A DNA stretch of 64,000 nucleotides from Arenimonas sp. (GTDB lineage Bacteria; Pseudomonadota; Alphaproteobacteria; Rhizobiales; Rhizobiaceae): NCBI GenBank assembly GCA_019459145.1, contig JAIBEK010000059.1, forward strand, positions 90,007-154,006, in the 5' to 3' direction. Below the pieces are notes generated by a model. It worked only from the letters and a program-made list of their open reading frames with translations. It was not told the origin of the DNA and did no database searches. Below, in pieces: positions 13,342 through 22,769 of the stretch (positions within the stretch are counted from its first letter, which is position 1; each line of letters starts with the position of its first letter). The position numbers and the translations under genes were made by a program.

Positions 13342-14862
13342 GTGCAGGTCGGGATCGATATGGGAACGGTGTCGGGCGGGGAGCCGGCCAAGCTCGATAT
13401 CGAGGAGCTTCTGGCCACGCGTCTGCTCGTGCAGGGCAATTCCGGTTCCGGCAAGTCGCATCTGCTGCGGCGCCTGCTCGAGCAGTCGGCGCAATGGGTG
13501 CAGCAGGTTATTATCGACCCTGAGGGCGACTTCGTCACGCTGTCGGAGCGGTTCGGCCATGTCGTGGTCGACGGCGAGCGCACGGAAGCCGAACTTGCCG
13601 GCATCGCCAACCGTATCCGCCAGCACCGCGTCTCCTGCGTTCTGACGCTGGAGGGCCTCGACATCGAGCAGCAGATGCGCGCCGCCGCCGCCTTCCTCAA
13701 CGGCATGTTCGATGCCGAGCGCGAATACTGGTTTCCTGTGCTGGTGGTGGTCGACGAGGCGCAGATGTTTGCGCCGTCGGTCGGCGGTGACGTGTCGGAA
13801 GACGCCCGCAAGATGTCGCTCGGCGCGATGACCAACCTGATGTGCCGCGGCCGAAAGCGCGGGCTTGCCGGCGTCATCGCCACGCAGCGCCTCGCCAAGC
13901 TCGCCAAGAACGTGGCGGCGGAAGCCTCGAACTTCCTGATGGGGCGCACTTTTCTCGATATCGACATGGCGCGCGCCGCCGACCTTTTGGGCATGGACCG
14001 GCGCCAGGCGGAAATGTTTCGCGACCTGAAGCGCGGCAATTTCGTCGCGCTTGGGCCGGCCTTGTCGCGTCGGCCGCTGCCGATCGTCATCGGCACGGTG
14101 GAGACCTCGGCCCGTTCGTCGAGCCCGAAGCTGATGCCACTGCCGGATGCGCCGCAGGACGTCGAGGACCTGATCTTCACGCCGGACCCGGAAGAGTTCG
14201 CCCGGCCGATCGTCCGGCGCGCGCCGCCGGCGCCGCGCCCGACCACCGACATCCTGGCCGAATTGTCGAAGGCCGCCCCGGCCGCGAGCGTTCCTGCCAG
14301 CACCGGCGAAGGCCGGCCGTCGGCGCCGGAAATGTCATCGGAGGAGCGCGAGGCGCGGCTCGCCCATGTGCTCGCCGAAATCCTTGCCGATCCGCAGGCC
14401 GCCTATCGGACCGATTCGGTCCTCTATCAGGAGTTTCTGGTGCGGGTCCGCATGCGGCGCGTCTCCGGCCCACCGATGGCCATGGGAGAATTCCGCCGCC
14501 GCGTGGCGATCGCCCGTTCCGGCGTCGACGAGGAGACTGCGGCGAGCGAAGGCTGGGCCATGGCGCTCGAACTGTCGCAGCGCGTCTCGGACGATCTGCA
14601 GGGCGTGTTCCTGCTGATGGCGCGCGCGGCGCTCCGGGCAGAGGCTTGCCCGTCCGACCAGCGAATCGCCAAAGCTTACGGCACGCATTCTGCCCGCCGC
14701 GCCCGCCGTCTGCTCGGCTATTTCGAGGAACACAATCTCATTGTCGTCCATACCGATTTTTCCGGCAAGCGCATCGTCGCTTTCCCGGATCTCCAGGTGG
14801 AGACGGCGCCCGGCGATCCCAACGCCACGGATGATTGCGACGTGCCTTCCGCCGCCGAATGA
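13342..14862 (+). CDS. HerA-like ATPase (DUF87, VirB4/HerA superfamily)
   Basis: 506 aa. The N-terminal P-loop NTPase has Walker A GNSGSGKS (32–39), IIDPEGDF and Walker B VLVVVDEAQMF (DEAQ 138–141), the layout of HerA/DUF87 hexameric translocases. A conserved arginine-rich NLMCRGRKRGLAGVIATQRLAK follows. From about 280 to 340 there is a Pro/Ala-rich linker, then a C-terminal helical domain (about 340–480) of unknown role. The start is a GTG at 13342 with AGAGAGGA upstream. HerA normally pairs with the nuclease NurA, but no nuclease gene adjoins; the biological role is unknown. Confidence 0.8.
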   Translation: MQVGIDMGTVSGGEPAKLDIEELLATRLLVQGNSGSGKSHLLRRLLEQSAQWVQQVIIDPEGDFVTLSERFGHVVVDGERTEAELAGIANRIRQHRVSCVLTLEGLDIEQQMRAAAAFLNGMFDAEREYWFPVLVVVDEAQMFAPSVGGDVSEDARKMSLGAMTNLMCRGRKRGLAGVIATQRLAKLAKNVAAEASNFLMGRTFLDIDMARAADLLGMDRRQAEMFRDLKRGNFVALGPALSRRPLPIVIGTVETSARSSSPKLMPLPDAPQDVEDLIFTPDPEEFARPIVRRAPPAPRPTTDILAELSKAAPAASVPASTGEGRPSAPEMSSEEREARLAHVLAEILADPQAAYRTDSVLYQEFLVRVRMRRVSGPPMAMGEFRRRVAIARSGVDEETAASEGWAMALELSQRVSDDLQGVFLLMARAALRAEACPSDQRIAKAYGTHSARRARRLLGYFEEHNLIVVHTDFSGKRIVAFPDLQVETAPGDPNATDDCDVPSAAE

Positions 14863-14871
14863 GCGGAGAGG

Positions 14872-15324
14872 CTATTCGATCAGCGCCAGCGTGCGCCGAT
14901 CCGGTTCTCCGTCGAAGTATTTTGCCAACATCGCCTCAAACAGGCTTGGATCATCAGCCGCGCGCAAGAACAGGGTGAGCGAGGAGCGCAGCTTCAGCAC
15001 GTCCGGATGGCCGAAGATTTGTTCCGCTGTCCGGCCGTCGTGTGCGAGCAGGACCTCGCAGCATTCGCGAAGCCTCTTTCCGAGGGTCGGATGATCGAGA
15101 TAGGCGCGAGCTTCATCGATCGAGGTGATGGCGTAGCGGACCGCCGTCGGACTGCCGCCAAGGCCGGCGATCTGCGGGAAGACGAACCACATCCAGTGGC
15201 TGGCCTTGCGTCCACGTCGCAGCTCGGCAAGCACGTGCGAATAGACGGGCGCCTGGGCTTGGACGAAGCGTTCGAGGTCATACGGATCGCCATTTCTGGC
15301 GTCATCGGTGACGGTGTCGGTCAT
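14872..15324 (-). CDS. DUF1810 family protein
   Basis: 150 aa, soluble. The sequence DPYDLERFVQAQAPVYSHVL and SHWMWFVFPQIAGLG is the DUF1810 signature; the structure class is known but no firm biochemical role is. The start at 15324 (MTDTVTDDARN) is chosen over an ATG 14 codons upstream because the added residues are not family-like. It is convergent with the HerA-like gene, whose stop is 9 bp away. Confidence 0.85.
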   Translation of the reverse strand: MTDTVTDDARNGDPYDLERFVQAQAPVYSHVLAELRRGRKASHWMWFVFPQIAGLGGSPTAVRYAITSIDEARAYLDHPTLGKRLRECCEVLLAHDGRTAEQIFGHPDVLKLRSSLTLFLRAADDPSLFEAMLAKYFDGEPDRRTLALIE

Positions 15325-15442
15325 CGGTCCATCCGCCTGCTGGGTGTTCGGGGTTCGCCGCATCATATCTGCTCCGGCTGCGCCCGTGAATGCGGCGTGG
15401 CGTGATCGCTAGGACTTGCTCGGCTGGGTTCAGGGAGGAAGC

Positions 15443-15463
15443 GGGGCGGCCAGAGGCCGCCCC
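15443..15463 (-). terminator. Strong hairpin after terC-family gene
   Basis: A perfect 9-bp stem GGGGCGGCC (15443–15451) / GGCCGCCCC (15455–15463) with loop AGA lies 7 bp beyond the TerC stop. No T-tract follows on the minus strand, so termination may be inefficient or the hairpin may only protect the 3' end. Confidence 0.5.
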
Positions 15464-15470
15464 TTCATTC

Positions 15471-16466
15471 CTATTCTTGCGTCACTTGCTTGGCGACAGT
15501 CTTCTGCGCATTACGGGTCGCCCAGAGCGAGCCGACAATGCCGCTTGCCAGGATGGCGATCGTCACGCCGAGCGATACGGCCGGCGGGATCTTGGCGAGC
15601 CCCAGCATGTCGGCGACGAAGATCTTCGAACCGATGAAGATCAGCACCAGCGCCAGCGCATATTTCAGATAGGCGAAGCGATGGATCAGCGCCGACAGGG
15701 CGAAGTAGAGGGCGCGAAGCCCGAGGATGGCGAAGATGTTCGAGGTGTAGACGATGAAGGGGTCGGTGGTGATGGCGAAGATCGCCGGGATCGAATCGAC
15801 GGCGAAGATCACGTCCGCCAGTTCCACCATGACCAGTGCCAGAAACAGCGGCGTGACGAAGGTCCGCAGCTTGCCGCTCTTGTCGGCCTCGCGCACGAAG
15901 AAACGCTCCTCGCGCAAGGTATCGGTCACCGGCAAGTGCCGGCGCAGATATTTCAGCACCGGATTGGCGGCCACGTCATAGTCGTGATCAGCGGTCAGCA
16001 GCATCTTCACCCCGGTGAAGACCAGGAAGGCGGCGAAGAAATAGAGCACCCAGTGATAGTTCTCGACGATCGAGGCGCCGGCGGCGATCATTACGCCGCG
16101 CAGGACGATGACGCCGAGGATGCCCCACAGCAGCACGCGATGCTGGTATTGGCGGGGAATGGAGAAATAGCCGAAGATCATGGCGATGACGAAGATATTG
16201 TCCATCGCCAGGCTCTTTTCGACGACGAAGCCGGTCAGATATTCGAGACCGGCCTGCTGACCGCTCTGGAACCAGACCCAGCCGCCGAAGGCGAGGCCGA
16301 GGGACATGTAGAAGGCCGAGAGCATGAAGCTCTCGCGAATGCCGATCTCGCGGCTTTCCTTGTGCAGAATGCCGAGGTCGAGGGCGAGCAGGGCAATGAC
16401 GATCGTGATAAAGGTGAGCCACATCCAGGCGGGGGTGCCCAGAAAATCAAACCAAAGAAAATCCAT
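15471..16466 (-). CDS. TerC family integral membrane protein (Alx-like)
   Basis: 331 aa with about nine transmembrane segments. Acidic residues sit inside membrane helices (LDLGILH, EKSLAMDNIFV, VELADVIFAVDSIPA), the TerC hallmark and probable metal path. Family members such as Alx and MeeF/MeeY are implicated in Mn export and metalation of secreted proteins. I searched the 5' side for the yybP-ykoY manganese riboswitch often attached to this family and could not see its conserved core. Transcribed divergently from rpsD. Confidence 0.9.
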   Translation of the reverse strand: MDFLWFDFLGTPAWMWLTFITIVIALLALDLGILHKESREIGIRESFMLSAFYMSLGLAFGGWVWFQSGQQAGLEYLTGFVVEKSLAMDNIFVIAMIFGYFSIPRQYQHRVLLWGILGVIVLRGVMIAAGASIVENYHWVLYFFAAFLVFTGVKMLLTADHDYDVAANPVLKYLRRHLPVTDTLREERFFVREADKSGKLRTFVTPLFLALVMVELADVIFAVDSIPAIFAITTDPFIVYTSNIFAILGLRALYFALSALIHRFAYLKYALALVLIFIGSKIFVADMLGLAKIPPAVSLGVTIAILASGIVGSLWATRNAQKTVAKQVTQE

Positions 16467-16635
16467 CGAGGGTTTCCTTTGCCGGAACGGTTGGGGATCG
16501 CAGCTCCGACATCACGGGAATCCGGCACTCGCGTCAGAGGGGCCCGGTGCTGCGTCTGCCAGAAATGGTCTCTCTCTCATTTAGTTCAAGCGCAAGCCGT
16601 TGACTTTCGTGTGATCCACCGCTAATGACCCCACC

Positions 16636-16666
16636 AACGCCGGGCCGTAAAGCCCGGTGTTTCTTT
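16636..16666 (+). terminator. Orphan terminator-like hairpin upstream of rpsD
   Basis: A 10-bp stem AACGCCGGGC (16636–16645) / GCCCGGTGTT (16652–16661), one G·T pair, loop CGTAAA, is followed by TCTTT. It points in the + direction although no annotated + gene ends here. It may end a small RNA or insulate rpsD from upstream transcription. Confidence 0.55.
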
Positions 16667-16693
16667 GACATGTCCCGTGGTGTTCTCCATACG
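16665..16693 (+). promoter_or_regulatory. Probable rpsD promoter
   Basis: A consensus -35 TTGACA (16665–16670) is followed after 17 bp by CATACG (16688–16693). The -10 is weak but keeps the central ATA. The predicted leader to the ATG at 16803 is about 100 nt, long enough for the autogenous control by S4 known in other bacteria. Confidence 0.5.
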
Positions 16694-16802
16694 CTTTATG
16701 TGAGAAACCTGTCAGAGCTTCCAAAACGAAGTTCAGAGGAGGGCGTGTTTCCTTGATCCAGTCTGGCAACAGGCTGGTGTAACCTGTTGTAAAGGAAATG
16801 CG

Positions 16803-17420
16803 ATGAGCAAGCGCGCTGCATCCAAGTACAAAATCGATCGCCGCATGGGCGAAAACATCTGGGGCCGTCCGAAGTCGCCGGTCAACCGTCGCGAATACGG
16901 CCCCGGCCAGCACGGCCAGCGCCGCAAGGGCAAGCTTTCCGACTTCGGTGTGCAGCTGCGCGCCAAGCAGAAGCTGAAGGGCTACTACGGCGACCTGCGC
17001 GAAAAGCAGTTCCGCGCCACCTACGACGAAGCCAACCGCCGCAAGGGTGACACCTCGGAGAACCTGATCGGTCTGCTCGAATCGCGTCTCGACGCGATCG
17101 TCTACCGCGCCAAGTTCGTACCGACGGTCTTTGCTGCCCGTCAGTTCGTCAACCACGGCCACGTCACCGTCAATGGCGTCAAGGTCAACATCGGCTCGTA
17201 CCGCTGCAAGGCCGGCGACGTGATCGAAGTTCGCCAGAAGTCGAAGCAGCTGGTCACCGTTCTCGAATCGGTCCAGCTCGCCGAGCGTGACGTTCCGGAC
17301 TATATCGAAGTTGACCACAACAAGATGGTTGCCACCTTCGTTCGCGTTCCGGGCCTGTCCGACGTTCCCTACGCTGTCGTCATGGAACCGCAGCTGGTCG
17401 TCGAATTCTACTCGCGCTGA
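16803..17420 (+). CDS. rpsD: 30S ribosomal protein S4
   Basis: 205 aa, the primary rRNA-binding protein that nucleates 30S assembly around 16S rRNA. The basic N-terminus [26 protein letters not shown] (split here by position 1–26) lacks the zinc cysteines of some S4 forms, and the central S4 RNA-binding domain (about 95–155; [28 protein letters not shown]) is intact. AAAGGAA precedes the ATG. It is a single gene here, outside the main ribosomal operons, as in other Rhizobiales. Confidence 0.98.
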   Translation: MSKRAASKYKIDRRMGENIWGRPKSPVNRREYGPGQHGQRRKGKLSDFGVQLRAKQKLKGYYGDLREKQFRATYDEANRRKGDTSENLIGLLESRLDAIVYRAKFVPTVFAARQFVNHGHVTVNGVKVNIGSYRCKAGDVIEVRQKSKQLVTVLESVQLAERDVPDYIEVDHNKMVATFVRVPGLSDVPYAVVMEPQLVVEFYSR

Positions 17421-17442
17421 TCGCTTAGCGACCGGATTGTTG

Positions 17443-17468
17443 AAAGCCGCCTTTCGGGGCGGCTTTTT
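17443..17468 (+). terminator. rpsD intrinsic terminator
   Basis: Stem AAAGCCGCC (17443–17451) / GGCGGCTTT (17458–17466) with a TTTCGG loop and a T-run, 22 bp after the stop codon. Confidence 0.93.
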
Positions 17469-17533
17469 CTATTTGCGCTGCAATATTTTGCGGCGAATAT
17501 GGTCCAGCCGGACTGGGCTGTGAAAGGACGCAA

Positions 17534-18460
17534 ATGGACCTTCAGGCAATCATCGACGATATCGCAATGTCGCTCGCCGAGCGGCGCGGCGAGGGCAAGG
17601 TCGCCGATTACATTCCTGAGCTTGCCAAGGTCGACCCCAGTCAGTTCGGCATTGCCGTGACCATGGTCGACGGTCGGATTCTCACCGCTGGCGATGCGGC
17701 GACGCCGTTTTCGATCCAGAGTGTCTCCAAGGTGTTCATGCTGACGCTGGCGCTCGGCAAGGCGGGCGAGGGGATCTGGAAACGCGTCGGCCGCGAGCCC
17801 TCCGGTTCCGCCTTCAATTCCATCGTGCAGCTCGAGCAGGAGCACGGCATCCCGCGCAATCCCTTCATCAATGCCGGCGCGATCGTCGTGTGCGACATGG
17901 TGCTGGCCGGCCACAAGCCGAGGGAGGCGATCGGCGAGGTGCTGCGCTTCATCCGCTATCTCGCCGACGACGAGACGATCAGCATCGACAGCGCGGTCGC
18001 AAGGTCGGAAACCCAAACAGGCTTCCGCAATCATGCGCTGGCCAACTTCATGCGCTCCTTCGGAAACCTGCATCACGAGGTCGACCATGTGCTCGGCGTC
18101 TATTTCCACCAGTGCGCCATCGCCATGACCTGCCGCCAGCTTTCGCGCGCCGGGCTCTTCCTCGCCGCCCACGGCCATGATCCGATCAGCGGCTATTCGG
18201 TCGTCTCGCCCAAGCGGGCGCGGCGCATCAATGCGCTGATGCTGACCTGCGGCCATTACGACGGATCGGGCGACTTCGCTTTCCATGTCGGCCTGCCGGG
18301 CAAGAGCGGCGTCGGCGGCGGCATTCTGGCGATCGCGCCGGGCAAGGCCTCGATCGCCGTCTGGTCGCCGGGCCTCAACAAGGTCGGCAATTCGGCGCTC
18401 GGCTCGGTCGCGCTCGAAATGCTGGCGGCGCGCACCGGCTGGTCGGTATTCGGGACTTGA
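17534..18460 (+). CDS. glsA: Glutaminase
   Basis: 308 aa, the serine-dependent glutaminase that hydrolyses glutamine to glutamate and ammonia. The beta-lactamase-like catalytic S63-x-x-K66 lies in [10 protein letters not shown], and the conserved FINAGAI and [12 protein letters not shown] segments are present. AAAGGA sits six bases before the ATG. Known roles in Rhizobiaceae-type bacteria include nitrogen recycling and acid resistance; no regulator is visible here. Confidence 0.95.
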   Translation: MDLQAIIDDIAMSLAERRGEGKVADYIPELAKVDPSQFGIAVTMVDGRILTAGDAATPFSIQSVSKVFMLTLALGKAGEGIWKRVGREPSGSAFNSIVQLEQEHGIPRNPFINAGAIVVCDMVLAGHKPREAIGEVLRFIRYLADDETISIDSAVARSETQTGFRNHALANFMRSFGNLHHEVDHVLGVYFHQCAIAMTCRQLSRAGLFLAAHGHDPISGYSVVSPKRARRINALMLTCGHYDGSGDFAFHVGLPGKSGVGGGILAIAPGKASIAVWSPGLNKVGNSALGSVALEMLAARTGWSVFGT

Positions 18461-18523
18461 TCTTGCCGCACCAACCGGGCATTGGCAGGGCGCGCGCTCG
18501 AAGCGCCCGTGGAGCCTGAACCC

Positions 18524-19408
18524 ATGACCCTGTTTTCCGTCGATCCCGCCGTCGATCCGTCCGCTGACGACGAGGAATTTGCCGTCGACGTGGCCGGCGT
18601 GCATCCGGTCTTCGCCCATGCGCCGCAGTCGGTCGGCTTCAACAAGCTGCGCAAGCGGCTGATCCGGCAGGTGCGCCAGGCGATCGCCGATTTCGACATG
18701 CTGAAGGGCCAGAAGCGTTGGCTCGTCGGCCTGTCGGGCGGCAAGGACTCTTACGGCCTGCTCGCCATCCTGCTCGACCTGCAATGGCGCGGCCTCCTGC
18801 CGGTTGAACTCGTTGCCTGCAATCTCGACCAGGGCCAGCCGAATTTTCCCAAGCACGTGTTGCCGGACTATCTCGCCTCGATCGGCGTCAAGCATCGCAT
18901 CGAATATCGTGACACCTATTCGGTGGTGAAGGAGAAGATGCCGACCGGCGGCACCTATTGTTCGCTCTGCTCACGCCTGCGCCGGGGCAATCTTTACCGG
19001 GTGGCGCGCGAGGAAGGTTGCGATGCCCTGGTGCTCGGACATCACCGCGAGGACATTCTCGAAACCTTCTTCATGAACTTCTTCCACGGCGGGCGGCTCT
19101 CGGCCATGCCGGCCAAGCTGTTGAACGACGACGGCGACCTGATGCTGCTGCGCCCGCTTGCCTATGCGGCCGAGGACGATCTGGCCCGCTTTGCCGCCGC
19201 CATGGAATTCCCCATCATCCCCTGCGATCTCTGCGGCTCGCAGGACGGACTGCAGCGCAATGCGATGAAGGAGATGCTGGCCGGCATCGAAGCGAAGATG
19301 CCGGGCCGCAAGGATACCATGTTGCGGGCGCTCGGCCATGTCGATGCCTCGCATCTGCTCGATCCAAGACTCTTCGACTTTTCCTCCCTTGTGACAAAGG
19401 ACGCCTGA
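18524..19408 (+). CDS. ttcA: tRNA 2-thiocytidine(32) synthetase TtcA
   Basis: 294 aa. The ATP-pyrophosphatase PP-loop SGGKDS (71–76) adenylates C32 of tRNA. The CxxC pair C146/C149 (TYCSLCS) and C234/C237 (IPCDLCGSQ) supply ligands for the Fe–S cluster TtcA uses for thiolation. The ATG at 18524 has GGAG nine bases upstream; the frame is open 14 codons further but without homology. The stop is two bases from the next gene, so the two are cotranscribed. Confidence 0.93.
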   Translation: MTLFSVDPAVDPSADDEEFAVDVAGVHPVFAHAPQSVGFNKLRKRLIRQVRQAIADFDMLKGQKRWLVGLSGGKDSYGLLAILLDLQWRGLLPVELVACNLDQGQPNFPKHVLPDYLASIGVKHRIEYRDTYSVVKEKMPTGGTYCSLCSRLRRGNLYRVAREEGCDALVLGHHREDILETFFMNFFHGGRLSAMPAKLLNDDGDLMLLRPLAYAAEDDLARFAAAMEFPIIPCDLCGSQDGLQRNAMKEMLAGIEAKMPGRKDTMLRALGHVDASHLLDPRLFDFSSLVTKDA

Positions 19409-19410
19409 CC

Positions 19411-20232
19411 ATGGCTGAACTCGACATCGCGGCGCTCGCCAATGCTCTACAGGAGGCGGCGGCGATCGAAATCCTGCCGCGCTTCCGCAAGCTCGGCGAC
19501 GGTGACGTGCGGATGAAGACCGAGGCGATCGACCTCGTCACCGAGGCGGACGAGGCTGCGGAGGAACTGATCCGTCAGCGCGTGATGGAAGTCATGCCCG
19601 ACGCCGTGTTCATCGGCGAGGAGGCGGTCGCTTCCGACCCGGCGCTGCTCGACAGGATCGCCGACGCCGATCTTGCCGTCATCGTCGATCCGATCGACGG
19701 GACGTTCAACTACGCCGCAGGCCTGCCGCTGTTCGGCGTGATGCTGAGCGTGGTGTCCAAGGGCGAAACGGTCGCGGGCATCATCTACGATCCGATGGGC
19801 AATGACTGGCTTATCGCCGAAAAGGGCTCGGGCGCCTGGATGTGCGGTGCGGACGGGTCGCAGGTTCAGATGGCGGTCGCGCCGCCCGTGCCCCTCGACC
19901 AGATGGTCGGTATTGCGGCGCTGACCTACATGGAGACCGCCGCCAAGCGGCAGATCCTGGCCAATCTCGCCGAGGTCAGGCTGTTCACCAGCTATCGTTG
20001 CTCGGCGCATGAGTATCGCACCTTTGCCGCCGGGCACCTGCATTTCCTGATGTACAAGAAGCTGATGCCCTGGGATCACCTGGCCGGCACGCTGATCTCG
20101 CAGGAAGCCGGGGCCCATGTCGCCCGCCTCGACGGCTCGCCCTACCTGCCGCACAATTTCGAAGGCGGTCTCTTGCTCGCGCCGGACCGCGACAGCTGGC
20201 AGGAACTGCGCCAGAAGGTCTTCACCGTTTGA
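19411..20232 (+). CDS. Inositol monophosphatase family protein
   Basis: 273 aa with the Mg-dependent phosphatase motifs GEEAVAS (about 67–73), DPIDGTFNY (about 96–104) and WDHLAGTLISQEAGA near the C-terminus. Family members dephosphorylate inositol phosphate, 3'-phosphoadenosine 5'-phosphate or histidinol phosphate; the substrate cannot be set from sequence alone. AAAGGA lies before the ATG and ttcA ends two bases upstream. Confidence 0.9.
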   Translation: MAELDIAALANALQEAAAIEILPRFRKLGDGDVRMKTEAIDLVTEADEAAEELIRQRVMEVMPDAVFIGEEAVASDPALLDRIADADLAVIVDPIDGTFNYAAGLPLFGVMLSVVSKGETVAGIIYDPMGNDWLIAEKGSGAWMCGADGSQVQMAVAPPVPLDQMVGIAALTYMETAAKRQILANLAEVRLFTSYRCSAHEYRTFAAGHLHFLMYKKLMPWDHLAGTLISQEAGAHVARLDGSPYLPHNFEGGLLLAPDRDSWQELRQKVFTV

Positions 20233-20251
20233 GACGATGAACCGGTATGTG

Positions 20252-20284
20252 AAAAAAACCGCGCGGCCTGAACCGCGCGGGTTT
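20252..20284 (-). terminator. Terminator of the chemoreceptor gene (possibly bidirectional)
   Basis: On the minus strand, an 11-bp GC-rich stem (AAACCCGCGCGG / CCGCGCGGTTT, one bulged G) is followed by TTTTTTT. It lies between two converging genes and may also serve the IMPase operon on the plus strand, where the T-run is short. Confidence 0.85.
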
Positions 20285-20306
20285 GCTGTCTTGCCGATCG
20301 AGACGA

Positions 20307-22412
20307 TCAGGCAGCCCTGTATGCCAGGTCGCCGGTGCCGGACTGGCCGTCGATCCGGAAGCGTGACACCGCTTCGTTCAAGGTCTCGGTTTCGCCGAAG
20401 ACGGAGTGGACCGCCGCCGTCGTTTCCTCGACCATCGCGGCGTTCTGCTGGGTCACCTGGTCCATCTGGTTGACGGCGGTGTTGATCTCCTGCAAGCCGA
20501 CCGACTGTTCCTGCGACGACGTCACCATGGCACGCACATTGTCGTTGATCGTCAGGACATGATCGCCGATCTGCTTCAGGGCTTCGCCGGTGCGGGTGAC
20601 GAGCGTCACGCCGGACTGGACATGCGCTTCCGAGCGTTCCAGCAGGGTCTTGATTTCCTTTGCCGCGGCGGCCGAGCGCTGGGCGAGCTCGCGCACTTCC
20701 TGGGCAACGACGGCAAAGCCCTTGCCGGCTTCGCCGGCACGCGCCGCCTCGACGCCGGCGTTGAGCGCCAGCAGGTTGGTCTGGAAGGCGATGTCGTTGA
20801 TCACGCCGATAATCTGACCGACCTGGTTGGACGAGGATTCGATCTCGCCCATGGCCGAGACCGTGTCTTCGACGATCACTGCTGACCGGCCGGCGACAGC
20901 GGTCGCCTCGCCGACCATGCGGCTGATCTCTTCGGCGCGTCGATGGGCTGCCTTGACGGTTGCGGTGATCTGATCGAGTGCGGCGGCGGTTTCTTCGAGA
21001 GAGGCCGCCTGCTGCTCGGTGCGGCGCGACAGATCGTCGGTCGAGCCGCGGATTTCCGACGTGCCCTGGCGGATGTTGTCGGAGCTTTCGGCAATGGTGC
21101 CGAGTGCGCCTGCCAGCGTGTCCATCGACCGGTTGAAATCCTGCCGCAGCGTTTCGAGCGAACCGGAGAAGGGCACTTCGATGCGGAAGGAGAGGTCGCC
21201 CTTTGCCAGGCTGTCGAGCCCGCGGGCCAGCGCGTCGACGGCGATCTGCAACCGCCGGGCCTGGTCGGCCTTTTCGGCTTCGGTGCGCTCACGCTCCTTC
21301 TCGCTGGTCGAACGGTTGTCGGCGGCCTCGTGCTCGAGTTCGATATTGCGCAGGGCCGACTTGCGGAAAATGTCCACGGCATCGGCCATGGAGCCCAGTT
21401 CGTCGGCGCGGCCGGCATAGGGTACCTCGGTCTTCAAGTCGCCACGGGCCAGAAGGCCCATATAGTCGGTCATCCGCGCTAGCGGGCGATAGACCATCGG
21501 CTTGCTGATCAGGGCGATGGCACCGGCAATCAGCAGCATGAGGGCGAAGACCGCGGCCGCCGCCCAGAGCCCGGTGGAGGCGATTTCATTGTAACGCGCA
21601 CGATCGACTGCGACGATGGCCAGGCCGATCGTGTTGTTGGAGAAGTCGCGGACCGGGAAGACGACGCCGGCAAGTGCGCCTTCAGTTTCCGGCATGGTTT
21701 CGAAGGTCGTGCGTTTGCCGAGCAGATCATCGAGCTTGAAGACCTTCGCCGCATCCATGCCGTTCGGCAGGGTGGAGCCGATCTGTTCCAGCCCCTTCGC
21801 ACCGACGGCGAAGATGGCGGCCGGGTGGCCGCTGCTCTCAGTGAATTTTTCCACGAAGCCACTATGCAGGCTGAGACCAAACTCGACCGAGCCGAGATGA
21901 TTGCCGTCGAGCGCGATCGGCGCCAGGCCGCGAATGCCGATGCCGGCCTCGCCGCCCTCCAGGCCGCTCAACAATTTCTTCTCGGAATTGACCTGAACGA
22001 CGGTGGAGCGGAAGCTCGACAGGTCGTCACCGAACTGTTCAGGCTTGTGGACGCGCAGGAAGGCGATCGCCGGGGGCAGATGGAACTGGAACTGGCGAAC
22101 GTCGTAGGTGCCCTTCAGCGCCTTGAAGGCGCCGGCGAATTCACTGGTGAGGGCGTCGCGGTCGCCGGCCGCCATGGCCTGCTTGACGCCCTTTTGTTCG
22201 GCGGTGAGCAGGGCCAGCATGGTTGCCGCGCGCTGGGAGGCGGTAAGCTCGGACTGAAACTGCATCTCGACGCTTGCGAGTTTGTCCTGCATCGCCTGCG
22301 AGACGAAGCGGGTGCTCAGCGTTGCGACCGTTCCGGCGACGGCGATCGCTGAAACGAGAGCGCCGCCGAAGAGGAGGGTATTGAACTTTGTGCTTATCTT
22401 GAGTTTCAACAT
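20307..22412 (-). CDS. Methyl-accepting chemotaxis protein with double-Cache-type sensor
   Basis: 701 aa. It has a cytoplasmic tail, TM1 (about 13–33), a periplasmic sensor of about 240 residues, TM2 (about 285–307), two HAMP-like stretches, and a C-terminal MCP signalling domain with the invariant hairpin tip [23 protein letters not shown]. The sensor contains [17 protein letters not shown] and a GIRGLAPI strand, which resemble the dCache_3 family. No C-terminal CheR-docking pentapeptide is seen. The start ATG (22410–22412) has CCGGAG upstream. The ligand is unknown. Confidence 0.93.
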   Translation of the reverse strand: MLKLKISTKFNTLLFGGALVSAIAVAGTVATLSTRFVSQAMQDKLASVEMQFQSELTASQRAATMLALLTAEQKGVKQAMAAGDRDALTSEFAGAFKALKGTYDVRQFQFHLPPAIAFLRVHKPEQFGDDLSSFRSTVVQVNSEKKLLSGLEGGEAGIGIRGLAPIALDGNHLGSVEFGLSLHSGFVEKFTESSGHPAAIFAVGAKGLEQIGSTLPNGMDAAKVFKLDDLLGKRTTFETMPETEGALAGVVFPVRDFSNNTIGLAIVAVDRARYNEIASTGLWAAAAVFALMLLIAGAIALISKPMVYRPLARMTDYMGLLARGDLKTEVPYAGRADELGSMADAVDIFRKSALRNIELEHEAADNRSTSEKERERTEAEKADQARRLQIAVDALARGLDSLAKGDLSFRIEVPFSGSLETLRQDFNRSMDTLAGALGTIAESSDNIRQGTSEIRGSTDDLSRRTEQQAASLEETAAALDQITATVKAAHRRAEEISRMVGEATAVAGRSAVIVEDTVSAMGEIESSSNQVGQIIGVINDIAFQTNLLALNAGVEAARAGEAGKGFAVVAQEVRELAQRSAAAAKEIKTLLERSEAHVQSGVTLVTRTGEALKQIGDHVLTINDNVRAMVTSSQEQSVGLQEINTAVNQMDQVTQQNAAMVEETTAAVHSVFGETETLNEAVSRFRIDGQSGTGDLAYRAA

Positions 22413-22769
22413 AAATGGCTCCGGAAATGGGGCGGCCAGCGCGAACGGGCGAAGAATGCAATTTTGGTCCTGATGCACCACGCAGCATCAATGTTCGGCG
22501 ACGCGAACAGCGATCCTGCCGGTGGTAAGGGCAGCGATTGAGGGAAGCGGGCATCATGCCCGGGCGCTGCCTGTTTCGCGGGACAAATGGCGACATTGCA
22601 GCTCGTCGCCGGATTTATGGCACGAATCATCTTGCATATCGGTAAATGTCGATAAGGAGGCGCGTATCAACGCAAGAGCGTAGGTAGGACGGCTCGGCGA
22701 CGAAAGACTCCGAAAGCCGATGCCGGCCACCGTCCGGAACGATGTCCGGACGGGGCGGATGCCTGGTCG
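22413..22769. other. 357-bp intergenic region between exporter and chemoreceptor genes
   Basis: Both flanking genes are on the minus strand. A perfect 9-bp hairpin at 22730–22753 lies just beyond the exporter stop. The remainder should hold the chemoreceptor promoter, but I see no convincing -35/-10 pair, ORF or RNA gene. Confidence 0.5.
22730..22753 (-). terminator. Hairpin after the MFS exporter gene
   Basis: Perfect 9-bp stem CCGTCCGGA (22730–22738) / TCCGGACGG (22745–22753) with a 6-nt loop. It is not the intervening side of the exporter's start: it lies upstream-of-chemoreceptor, between the two minus-strand genes, and so would only affect transcripts coming from the chemoreceptor side or stabilise the exporter 3' end, whose stop is at 22770. 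No T-tract on the minus strand. Confidence 0.35.

Larger units (their letters stand above)
16467..16802. other. 336-bp divergent intergenic region terC / rpsD
   Basis: This gap holds the 5' side of the TerC gene, an orphan terminator-like hairpin (16636–16666) and the probable rpsD promoter (16665–16693), each listed separately. I see no open reading frame or tRNA in it. A TTGACT at 16600–16605 is followed by a poor -10, so I do not call a second promoter. Confidence 0.6.

Noticed and set aside
16467..16660. yybP-ykoY manganese riboswitch ahead of the TerC gene
   Set aside because: I could not find the conserved internal-loop core on the minus strand. Absence by eye is weak evidence; a covariance search would settle it.
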